Origin: Piromyces finnis
Lineage: Eukaryota; Neocallimastigomycota; Neocallimastigomycetes; Neocallimastigales; Neocallimastigaceae
NCBI GenBank assembly: GCA_002104945.1
Contig: MCFH01000034.1
Span: 248,001-312,000, forward strand
Length of the DNA stretch: 64,000 nucleotides
Direction of reading: 5' to 3'
The translations under genes and the position numbers were made by a program. Below are positions 25,740 to 36,358 of the stretch, piece by piece. Numbering within the stretch: position 1 is the stretch's first letter; the number at the start of each line of letters is the position of its first letter. The notes below the pieces were generated by a model. It saw only the letters and a program-made list of their open reading frames with translations, did no database searches and had not been told where the DNA came from.

Positions 25740-26350
25740 AAAGTAGTCACCAAAACATTTTCACAGAAGCTATAGCCAAACCAATCTCCAAAAATTTAAT
25801 AATAAATTTGGATTTAAATATGAACCATGGTCTAATCTAACCATTAACCTTATTTTTTCTAACTAAACGTTTTAAAAAAAAGGACCTTTTTTCAGTTTAA
25901 AAATATATATATATATAAAATAATTTAAATATTCTTATTCCTTTTTAGAAATTAGTACTTAATTTTACAAGTGTTTAAGCAGAATTTCATATTTATGCTT
26001 TATTACTTGAATCTAATAAAGCTAGGTCTTTGATTCAAGTCATGTCTGGTGAAACAATGCATATTATCAGCAAAATGTGCATTGTTTTTGATTAGATATT
26101 ACATCAAAGAAGAAAAACTCTAATTATATTATTTCTTACCTAATCAGTTACATTTTTAAATATAGAAATTATACAGTAATGTTAAATCAAGTAGACACTA
26201 AAGTTACCAAAACCACTAAATTAGTTGATTATTTATGGTGAAAAAATGGTCATCAAAAGATTCAACATTAGTTAATCAAATGTCAAAAATTTAATGAAAT
26301 TCGTATTGAACATTACAATTACCAATTATTCAATTATCTTGGCAAATCGT
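25740..26350 (+). pseudogene. Possible decayed coding remnant, unidentified
   Basis: Plus-strand readings such as ARSLIQVMSGETMHIISKM (about 26022-26078) and KCQKFNEIRIEHYNYQLFNY (about 26284-26343) look protein-like, but they are in different frames and interrupted by stops. No family could be recognised; an old retroelement is one possibility. Low confidence. Confidence 0.2.
26052..26087. repeat. Inverted repeat, 10-bp arms
   Basis: AAACAATGCA and its exact complement TGCATTGTTT are separated by 16 bases. It lies inside the possible decayed coding region. Confidence 0.5.
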
Positions 26351-26990
26351 TTCATCAATAGTAAGGTCAATAAAGCTATTTATTTATTTATTTATTATTA
26401 TTTTTTTTTGATAAACTTTGAAAAAATGGACATTGTGGTTTTTACCTAATAAATTAAATGAAATAAAATAGTAAAACGAAAATAATTATTGGGTAGGATA
26501 ATAATGTAATACTATTCGTGAAACCCTTTCATAAAAATCATTAATGGTTATGCTTTCATTAACTAAATCACTGAACTTTATAACATTTAAAATATTTCTA
26601 TAGTTTTATCCATAAAATGGTATGTCAGGTGCTTTTAATTACATATTACATTAGGGTGACTTTCTATGGATGAAAAAATAAAGGCCTCAGATGGATTTTT
26701 ATGAAGTAGTTCATTTAAACACCTTTATTATGAAAAGTTCCGCCTTATTAGATTTTTGTCATTAAATTTTTCTACCAAGAAGGAAAAAGAATAAATAGTT
26801 TTTTTTTTTTTTTTTCTATTTATTTTCTCTGAAATAAAAGATAAAAAATAAAATATTTTATTCATTATAAATGAAAAAAAAAAAAAAGATCAGGAAATCT
26901 AATGAGCAAGTTTTTTTTAATTCAAAAGGTTAAAATTGAAAAACATTAGGAAGAATATATAAAAGATACATCATTTTAACACTACAATTT

Positions 26991-27021
<31 letters not shown>

Positions 27022-27557
27022 ATTAAATAGTACAAATACACCTACGAGGGGAATAAATTTTAAAAAAAAAAATTTTTTTTTTTCTTTTTTGTCATGAGTT
27101 TACTTACCTCCAAATTAATAAATGAAAAGTGTTTATACTAAAAAAAAAAAAACTAATAAATAAAAAAGTAAAAAAACCATCATTATTATTCAAAACACTT
27201 TTTTTTTTTTTTTTGATGATGATATCCAAAATTTTTTTATGTCTTTCCTTTCCTCCTAAACTAGAATTTCTCTATTAGCGTCGGAATCAAATAATGAAAC
27301 AAAAAATAGGAAATTATATATATAAAATAAAAAAGATGATATTTTTTTTATGCTCATGCATAAATAAAAATTAAAAAATATTATTGTGGATATATATATA
27401 TACATATTTTGACTAGAAAGAGAATACACTTTTTGTATTTATTTATTTAATTTGTGATATTACATAATATTAGGTGATAATACATATTGATATAATAATA
27501 AATAAAAATAATAATAATAATATATATATATAAATATAAAATAAAATTAAAGTTGCA

Positions 27558-27758
27558 TTAAAGTACAATAAACTCTGCAATTCGTACTGTGTATATGAAA
27601 TAAAAAAGAAAAGTAACATCAAGTGTGATGCCCACTAAACTCTTCTTCCATGAACTCATACTGTTGTCATTCGAAGAAATACTAACAATGAACCCTATGT
27701 ACAGAACATTAAGAATGTTCCTACTATAGTTGTATTTTGAAAGTTGTTTTAAATCCAA
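27558..27758 (-). pseudogene. Hydrophobic 66-residue ORF, possible gene fragment
   Basis: Begins MDLKQLSKYNYS and contains two hydrophobic stretches around a polar SSNDNSMSSWKKS segment, with more varied codons than the surrounding sequence. It could be a remnant of a membrane protein or a short orphan ORF. No family recognised. Confidence 0.2.
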
Positions 27759-28287
27759 TGCATTTATTGAGTGCAGTTTAGTAATATTTTTAATTATGTC
27801 TAATTATACTCAAACATATTTAATTCTATTATTTCACAATATAAAAAATTGAAAATAATAAAATTATAACAACAAAAAATAATAAAATAAAAAAAGCATT
27901 TTATTAACAAATATATTTTTTATAATCTTTATTTTTTATTAAATAAATTTATTATATTATTTGTTTTTAATTTAAAAAAAGAAAGAGATAAATATATATA
28001 TATATTTATTATATCGGTAAAAGCTTTCTAAAAAAAAAAAAAAAAAAGTGAGATAAAATACATATTATTATTATTATTATAATTATTATTATTAATTTTT
28101 TTCTTTTTTTTTTTTTTTTTTTTTTGAAAAAAAATTATATATATATATTTTCAAATTATTTTATATCTAAAAAGTCAATATTTGATTTTTTTTAAAGATA
28201 ATTTTTAAGGAATTTTTATGAAAATTTTTGATTTTTTTGATTTTTTTTTCTTGGGATATTATTGAAAGAAATTTTCACATCTATTAA

Positions 28288-30089
28288 TTACATAATACCC
28301 TATAAATAGTTATTATGATAAATAATGAAATAAAATGATCATTAATGTTTATTATATTTACATTATATGATGGTAAGATTCAATATTTTTTTAATACTTA
28401 CAGAATCTTTTAAGGCATTTTGAAGAATAGTAACTTTCACTGCAGCAAATACTAGAAGAATCTATAATAATTATAAAAAGAAAGAGTTAATAATTTATCT
28501 AATGAAATTATTTATCTTATTGTTAATAAAATTAACATTAACTTACATTTGATGTATCTGTTGCTTGTGTTAAACTATTTTTTAACATATTTAAAATATT
28601 TTTTTTAAATTTAATAATCTTTTAATTTTTTATTTTATAATTAGTTATTTATATATAAATTCTTTTGCTTACTGTGGATATATATTTAATTTGGCTCTAT
28701 TGGTTTGGGTGAACCTCCATAAAATAAACTTTGCAGCTTTATTTAAATCTGGACCACCAGTATATTCAGGGAAAAATCTTTCTAAAGGCTATTTATTTTA
28801 ATTGTATATCAATTATTTTAATTTATTAATTTTCTCTATTTATTTAAATAATTATTACTTTTCTCTTTTTGTGAAATAAATACTTACTACTTTTTGTAAT
28901 TTTATTTTGAATAAATCAATTTTATTTAAGAATAGTATAATTGATGTGCGTATAAACCAACGACTATTAATAACAGATTCAAATAATGTTAAACTTTCTG
29001 CCATTCTATTTTGACTTGCTTCTTCTAAAAGAATTTGGTCATATTCACTTAATGCAACACAGAAAATAATGGATGTTACAGCTTCAAAACAGCTATATAA
29101 TAAATAAATTCATTTTAATATATAAAAGTAAGATTTTATGAATTTTTTTTTTTTGTTAAAAAATGATTTTTTTACTTACTGAATCCATTTTCTTCTTTCG
29201 GATCTTTGACCACCTACATCAAACATACTTTATATGATAACATTAGAATTTTATAAATTTTACTTTTTTAAATTATCAATATTGTAATATTTACTGTATG
29301 CTTAATTGTCCCATATTAAATCTAGTTTCTGATATACCAGTAGTTTTTGTACGAGCTCTAAGTACATCTTGTTCCTTTGGAATATAATCTGGTGCCCCTA
29401 TTCTTCTTACATTTGAAAAGAAGCTATAAATATAACATTAGCATCATATTAATGAACTATTTTTTATTTTAATTTCTGTTTAAAAACTTACTATGGTGCT
29501 GAATCCATTAGATAGTATTGTTGAGGATTATTCATACATAAATCCATAATAGTAGGAATCTGTTCATCATTCCATATTAAATCTATATTTTTAGCCATAT
29601 CTTCTGACATATGAAAAGTATGATCATTTTCTGGTTTATTATTTCGTAGATGTTCAGCTAACATCTATATATATTTTTAAATTTTTTTATTTTTAAAAAA
29701 AGGAATTATTATTTTAATTTATAAAAAACTAATAATAATAAAAAAAAACATCACTATTTATAAATATTTAAATTATAATATTCTACCTCAACTTCAGGAT
29801 CATTGAATTGTATACCCATACGCTTGACATAGAATAAAAGTGTATAGAAACTATCAATGGTATTTTTTACAATTGTTGGTTTAAAACCTTCCAATTCTTG
29901 CCGAGTATAGCCATTTTGATGTATAATTTTCATTTGCTTTACAATCGTAGATTTACCAGATTCACCAGCACCTAAAAGAAGAATTTTACATTCTTTCTTT
30001 AACTTTTTACTATCATCCTCAATCATCTTATCTATAACTGTTGATCTTAGACGAAGCTCACGCTCGTCACTTGACATACACAATCCCAT
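28288..30089 (-). CDS. Heterotrimeric G-protein alpha subunit
   Basis: Nine exons: 30089-29787, 29664-29492, 29423-29295, 29227-29180, 29092-28888, 28788-28673, 28574-28547, 28461-28402 and 28299-28288. They join in frame to 357 residues, the normal family size. The start MGLCMS offers Gly2 for myristoylation and Cys4 for palmitoylation, so the protein should sit at the plasma membrane. Nucleotide motifs: GAGESGKS at 40-47, switch I RTKTTG with Arg183, DVGGQ with Gln209, NKID at 274-277, and TQAT at 327-330 where TCAT is usual. The end is LKDSGIM; there is no Cys four from the end, so it would not be a pertussis-toxin type. The last exon codes for only three residues. It relays signals from seven-helix receptors; the effector is unknown. 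All junctions have GTA donors and AG acceptors. Confidence 0.95.
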
Positions 30090-33000
30090 TTTTATTTATT
30101 TATATATATTCTATAAATTATATAAATGTTATTATTTATGAACAAAATTACACAAGATAGTTTTTGTTGATATTAAAACTAAAAATTATATATATTATTT
30201 AGAGTTAATTGATTTAAGTTGGCAAAAATTTAATAGTTTAATACTTTTATACTTGTATAAGATTCTTAAAAAATTAAATATTTATAAAAAAATCACTATT
30301 ATAATTCTAATAATTATTGATATTAATAAAAAAATAAACTAATATATATATTGACTATAAATTTTCTTCCTTTTGTTAAAGAAACTATTTAATTATAAAA
30401 TTACGTATTCTTTTCTTTTTTTAAATAAATTTTTAACAATATATTATTAAAAAATCTTAAAAAGTGAAAAGAATTTATTGGATCTACTTGTTGTAAATTT
30501 AAACTTCTAAATTAACAAATAAAAGAATATGCTCAATTTCTTTTTGACTTTTTGATATTAAATTAATTTGGATAAAATTTTTTATAAAAAATATATTATA
30601 TTAATTGGTATTTTTGTGGGTAACTTTTTTTTATAATGTTTTTGCTTTAATGAAAATTATCAAAGTAGTAAAAAATAATTATTTTTACTTAAACTATTAA
30701 ACATAAAATATTTGAATTATTTCAAATAATCAATTATGTTTTTCTTTCTTTCTTTAAAAAAATTAAATTAGTTTTATTTGTCGGTAAGTGATTCAAAAAT
30801 TGAATGAATAAAATTGAGTTTTTTACGCAATACTTTTAAAATATCTGATCTGATTTTGTTGATATCCAAAAGTAAAATGCTCTATTATTAAAAAAATCAA
30901 TTTCTTACTTGTGAAATAAAACAATAGCTTTTTAAAAGAAATATGTTTTTTTAGTAGTATTGCCTTAATCTTTAAAAAAAAGAAAATGGTGAATTTATTT
31001 ATGATTATGAGCTATTTTCCTTTTTTTTTTTTGATTGTATTTTTGATTTTTTTTTATTCAATTGTTATTACTTTTAAGAAAATAAGATGCTTTATTTGGT
31101 TCTTGTATCCATAGCAATCATTGACTTTATATATTAATAAATATTAAAATAAATAAAAGGTTAATATGAACATCTATATATTTAAATGAATACTATTATT
31201 TAACTAAAAATTGACTATAAAAATCTCCCTATTTTTTAAAATATTATTTTGCATTTATTTTCAATTTTTCAATAATAAACTGTCTATTTATTTCGAAGTA
31301 TTTTTTTTTAATTTTTTGTATTACTAGTTTTTTATTTAATCGAATATTTTATAATATATTTTTTACATTTTCAACTATTATATTCTTTCCAATATTGTAT
31401 TGCTAAAATTACTTGATAAGAACTATTAAATATGAATATTGTTTATTTAAAGTTGTTTTTTTTTGAATTGTTATTCGCTTATATAAATAATAAAATAATT
31501 CCTTTTTTTTTCTTATTTTTTAAAAATTTTGAGTTTTTTTTGTTTTATTTATTCCTTTTGTGTATATATTATACATATTGGTTTTTATCTGAATTTAAAT
31601 GATTTTAACTATCAATTCAGTAAATAAACTCTTCAAATAAAAATCATCTTTATTTTTTAAATACTATTGACTGTTTCATCTAAAACAAATATTCCAAATT
31701 GTATTATATTATATTTTACTTTTATTTCTTAAAAATATTTTTGGGAGTATATGTATTATTTTTTTAATTAATATTTGTAATTATTGATAAAAAATCAAAA
31801 GAAATTTACTTTTAATGTTTTTTTTTTCTTAATTTTTGAATTTAATTATATTTTTTGTTTATTTTGAGATTATTGTTTTATTGTTACTATTATACTTGTT
31901 TATTATTAATCCGTTATTTTTATTTACTGTTTTTTTATTTATTTATTATTTTATTTATTGACCTTTATTATTTTATGAATCTTCTCTTCGATCTACTTTA
32001 TTAAAATATAATCTAATCTCAAACTTTTTTTATTTGTTTTTTTTTTAAAAAAATAAAAAAAAATAAAAATAAAATTTATTATATAAAAGATTTTTTTTAT
32101 AATTGTAATATAAATTTTTTAAAAAAAAAATACAAACATTTCTATACCATAATACTTATTAATAAATTCTAATTTATAATAAATTTTAATTTCATTCATT
32201 ATTTATATTATATAAAAAAATTTACATTACATTTTTAATATAAACCTTCCTTTTCCATCGAATAATTCCAATTTTATGTTAATATAAATAATAATTATTT
32301 ATAAAAAAGATAAATGTATCATAAGGAATGCACTATCGTTTCCTCATTCAAATTTCATATGCTCTACCTATTTTTTTTTATATTTTTTTTTTTACTTTAT
32401 TAAATTGAATTAAAAATGACACTAATATTATTTTTTAATATTTAGGAAATGTACAAAAAAATAAGACTATTTTTTTTTTCTTTTGGACTTTTCAAATGAT
32501 GGAAAAAGAAAAAAAGAAACTTTTACCATTTATTATGAAATAGAGTTTAAATTTGAGTATGAATATAATTATAATAAATAACGTTTGACGATGAACAATT
32601 CCAAATGTAATTCTAAATAAAATTAAAAATTAATTATATACTCTATAAAAAAGTTAAGTATCATAGATGAAATGGTAGAAAATATAATATATGATGACTA
32701 TATTTACTATATAATAAAACAATTCAATTTTATTTATTTAATTAATTTATATTATTGTAATTAAAATAAAAAATTAAATAATAATTAAATATAAACCTAA
32801 ACGAATAATAAATGTTACCATCTAAAAAGTAACACTATATTAATAATTAAATATAATTAATATATATTAGAGAAATTAAATATTTAATATATCAGAGTAT
32901 AAATATATAAATTATGGTATATTTTATATATATTTGAAGAATTTAAATTATAATATATAAACATATATAATAAATATATAGTAAATATAATTAATTATAT

Positions 33001-33531
33001 ATATAATATTTAATCAATAATATATTATAAAAATATTAGTTAATAAAGTTTATCCAATGTAATATTAAATTTAACTAAAATTAATATTAAAAAAAAGTAG
33101 AGAATAGTAATGAAATATATTATTTAATCAATTTCCATTTATTTTTTAATATATGACAATATAGATATTTATATTTAGAATATCAAATTGAATATATTAA
33201 ATTTAACTTTGGTTGTATATTAATGTTTGAATTTTAATAGTTAAACTAATATACTATAGTTTTATTTTTGGTATTTTAATTAAATATAAATATAATTAAA
33301 TGAAATGAATCAATAAATTAAAAATTTAAACAATCTTCTATATATTACAATATAATATATTATATAATTATATTTAACTAAAAATATTTAATATTATTCT
33401 TTATAAACAAATAGAACGATATAAAAGAAATATATGAAATGGTTGATGCTATTATATCTATATTCTATATTAAATATATTATAAAAAAAAGTTACAATAT
33501 TATAGTATAGTTAAACTATTTTTTTTTTTTC
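30090..33531. other. Intergenic DNA, no gene seen
   Basis: Upstream of the G-alpha gene. AT-rich with many A/T runs; no structured or coding element found. Confidence 0.55.
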
Positions 33532-33606
33532 ATTGGATCGTCATTTATAGATTATGATACACAAAATATTCCACCACATCATAAAGTTTGGTTATATTCT
33601 GGTTAA
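33532..33606 (+). pseudogene. Short protein-like remnant
   Basis: The plus-strand reading IGSSFIDYDTQNIPPHHKVW... ends in TAA after 24 codons. Its residue variety is unusual for this DNA, and it lies 70 bp from a long perfect inverted repeat, so both may belong to a decayed mobile element. No family recognised. Confidence 0.2.
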
Positions 33607-33676
33607 TCTTTTTCAATTCTAAGCCATGTTTAGGTATTTTTAATTTATTCCATTTGTTGTTGTAGAAACAGGAAAC

Positions 33677-33739
33677 TTGTACTATTTACACAATGAATTA
33701 TAAAAGACTTTTTGATAATTCATTGTGTAAATAGTACAA
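33677..33739. repeat. Perfect inverted repeat, 25-bp arms, 13-nt loop
   Basis: Left arm 33677-33701 and right arm 33715-33739 are exact reverse complements (core TACTATTTACACAATG). The loop is 33702-33714. An exact match this long suggests recent origin or selection. It could fold as a hairpin RNA or cruciform, or be a MITE-like element. Confidence 0.85.
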
Positions 33740-35297
33740 TTACAAGGTATTTTCAAGTATGTTAAACATTTTAAAAAATAAATGTTTATTGATGGAATTC
33801 AATTAAATGTTATAAATTAATTATTAAAAAATGTTTAATAAATTAAGAATAATAGAGGATAACTGGTGTAATGATGTTATGAATGTGATATTATTGATTA
33901 ATAAAAAAAAATAAAATTTCAAATGCAAATTAAATTTAAGAAAAATCAATCAATTCGGCTATTTGAAAGCTAAGTCATTATTAATTTTTAAACTATTTTA
34001 AATATTACAATTTTTTAATTGGTGCTTTTGCCACTTATATAAAGTTTACAAATAAATTAAAAAAAAAAAAAAAGAAACAACAAAAAAAATAACCATCATT
34101 TTTTTTTTTTTACTACACTGCTTCAATCAAAAAAGCAATCAATTTTAGGCATTTCAAAGACAAGAAGCTTCATGAAATTTTTGTATTGCAGATTTTTTTT
34201 TTTTTTTTTAAAAAATTATACCAAAATAAACAAGGTTGAAAAACTTTTAGCCGTAAGCAATAAAAAATAATATAAATAATATAATGCTATATATAATATT
34301 TATAAATAAATATATTAAATCTTTTAATAATTTATATACTATTCAATATAAAAATGTTTATTTCAAAAAAAAAAAATAAATTAAAAAAAATTTATTAAGA
34401 AGTGAATGTTTTTTACAATTTATTACAACATATTTCAATATATATTATAAATATATTGTAATTTATAATTATTATTTATTATTATATATAATTATTATTA
34501 GAAAAAGATATAGAAAAATAATTCATTTTTTAATTTATCCATAATTAATACTAATTAATTTATTTATATATAAACTATGAAAATTTATATTGTTAAATAT
34601 TAAAAGTTTTAAATAGTCTAAATATATCAATTAATATAGTTTTAAAATAGATTTATATTACTAAATAATATTATGATGATATATAATATGATGTTTATAC
34701 TATATTACAATATAATAAAAATGTAATCCATAACATAGTAAAAAGTGGAAAATTTTTTATGAAACAAAAAGTTTTAAATTTCATTATGGTATATACTCTC
34801 TTTTTTATTACCTATGGACCACAATGAACTTTTTTTTTTTTTTTTGAAATAGTTTACCTATTTTACATTTCTCTTTGATGTCTTTCTACAATACTAATAG
34901 ATAGTAGGCAAGAAATTTCAAAATGTATTTATAAAATGTAGATAATTAAAGCGATGTTTAAATATAATAAATTTATTTTATCTATACCTCTGTGAATTTT
35001 GTAAAAATCAAATTATTTTTTAAGGAAAGCATACTAGATTGAATTCATTATAGTAATTTAAAGAAACTTTCCTTTAATTATAGGTATCCTTTGAGAGTTT
35101 ATATAAATAAAAAAAAAACATTTACTAAATAAAGGATACTTTTTTTTTTTATGAATTAACTATCTTTTATGAGATTTATTAATAAAAATGAGTTATTTAT
35201 AATTATTGTTTTGTGTGACGATATATTTCTAAAAATGTTACATTTCGTTTTCATTATATTAAAATTATTATTAAAATTATTATTATTATTATTATTA

Positions 35298-35343
<46 letters not shown>

Positions 35344-35372
35344 TAATTATTATTATTTTTTTTATTATTCTA

Positions 35373-35445
<73 letters not shown>

Positions 35446-35788
35446 ATTATAAATATTTATAGTTTTTTTTAAAGCTCCTTTTTTTTTGAGTTTTCATTAT
35501 TGATACTTTAATTATTGAATGCTTAGCAATTAATTTTAATTCAAGAATGTTTATAATAAAAGATTTATTTTGAAAAATTATAAAATAATATTCTATGTAG
35601 TTTTATATTTATTAAAACTCTTTTTTTTTTTTTTAATTCTGTTACAATTAATTAATACTATGAAAAGACAAATGCTTTTTTTGATATGACACACATATGA
35701 AAGAGAATAAAAGCAATGAGAAAGTTATTAAAGAATATTAATATTTTATCAATAAATAACCAGTTACTCTTTTTTTTTTAAACTTTGA
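33740..35788. other. Intergenic DNA with a short protein-like remnant
   Basis: Mostly A/T runs. At 34111-34191 a plus-strand reading (YYTASIKKAINFRHFKDKKL...) looks protein-like between poly(T) runs. A long ATT array is listed separately. Nothing else seen. Confidence 0.4.
35276..35444. repeat. ATT trinucleotide microsatellite
   Basis: Interrupted ATT array of about 170 bp. The 97-residue frame over it (poly-Leu/Ile/Tyr) is an artefact of the repeat. Confidence 0.9.
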
Positions 35789-35800
35789 AAGCATATTCTT
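35789..35800. repeat. Target-site duplication, left copy
   Basis: AAGCATATTCTT, identical to 36347-36358 on the other side of the SINE. Confidence 0.85.
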
Positions 35801-36206
35801 TTTTTTTTTTTAACTTCCGAGTGCATTTCTCCCATCGATCAGAGTTAGCTCCAATGGTGGTTCTTAGAGAAACGTTGGCTCATTCCTATTGCTAGGTGGT
35901 TGTGACCCTCCTGGTCTGTCATACTGTTTCTTCAGCTTCGACGCTCACTTAATCCATGTACATTAGATACATGTCGTTGTACGATATTTCACAACTACAA
36001 TGCTAAGCCTCTTATAGTCAATTTGATCACGTGTCAACCGCCCCCTAATGTTTACACTTAAATTGATTAAGGAATATTATGTGTTTTTGGCATAGCCTAA
36101 GTCACCACTTATTAAGTTCTAATTTGGAATGTACCATGTACACTAGACCCTCTCAGGCCGGCTAGACGAGTGTTATTATCATAGTAGTAAATTAGAAAGT
36201 TCATTT

Positions 36207-36217
36207 ATACTTACCTG
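36207..36217 (-). promoter_or_regulatory. Consensus 5' splice site inside the SINE
   Basis: The minus strand reads CAG/GTAAGTAT, a perfect match to the U1 snRNA 5' end. It lies in the sense orientation of the SINE and could act as a donor if the element is transcribed within a gene. Confidence 0.5.
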
Positions 36218-36277
36218 AATATCATAACCCAACCCATGGCAAACCCAGTGGGAAAATCCACAGGCACTGACATCTGC

Positions 36278-36345
36278 GGGGTCGAACCAGAAGCCTTATG
36301 TATGCTAAGGAAACGCCTTAACAACCAGGATAAAAACTGGAACGA
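36278..36345 (-). other. tRNA-like head of the SINE (A and B boxes)
   Basis: Internal RNA polymerase III promoter parts: a degenerate A box and a B box one base from consensus, enclosing a five-base-pair hairpin with a seven-base loop. The loop lacks the conserved T before the anticodon and there is no matching acceptor stem, so this is not a functional tRNA gene. Confidence 0.65.
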
Positions 36346-36346
36346 C

Positions 36347-36358
36347 AAGCATATTCTT
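36347..36358. repeat. Target-site duplication, right copy
   Basis: AAGCATATTCTT, identical to 35789-35800. Confidence 0.85.

Larger units (their letters stand above)
24842..28287. other. Intergenic DNA with possible decayed coding remnants
   Basis: Downstream of glutamate dehydrogenase, convergent with the G-alpha gene. Between about 25740 and 26780 base composition is less extreme and short protein-like readings occur, all broken by stops. An inverted repeat (10-bp arms) lies at 26052-26087. Long A and T runs fill the rest. Confidence 0.45.
35801..36346 (-). mobile_element. tRNA-derived SINE retrotransposon
   Basis: A 546-bp island of much higher GC than its surroundings, flanked by perfect 12-bp direct repeats (AAGCATATTCTT). 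Read on the minus strand, it starts at 36346 with a tRNA-like head: A-box-like TGGTTGTTAAGGCG (36314-36327), a 17-nt anticodon-arm-like hairpin CCTTA-GCATACA-TAAGG (36294-36310) and a B box GGTTCGACCCC (36278-36288). It ends in a short poly(A) tail (35801-35811). These are the marks of a short interspersed element copied by the machinery of a LINE. The head resembles Ser/Leu-type tRNAs. The body has no protein frame and I do not recognise it. The perfect duplication suggests a fairly recent insertion. Confidence 0.8.

Noticed and set aside
35169-35462. 97-residue ORF
   Set aside because: Mostly translated ATT microsatellite.
35811-35850. 5S rRNA-derived tail (TCGGAAGTT and GATGGGAGA occur on the minus strand)
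   Set aside because: The two motifs are in the reverse order from 5S rRNA and nothing else matches.
36207-36340. U1 snRNA gene on the plus strand, because ATACTTACCTG matches the U1 5' end
   Set aside because: No Sm site or U1 stem-loops follow, and the segment lies inside an element with tRNA-like head, poly(A) tail and target-site duplications read on the other strand.
36278-36345. Functional tRNA gene
   Set aside because: B box and one arm are present but there is no acceptor stem and the anticodon loop lacks the conserved T.
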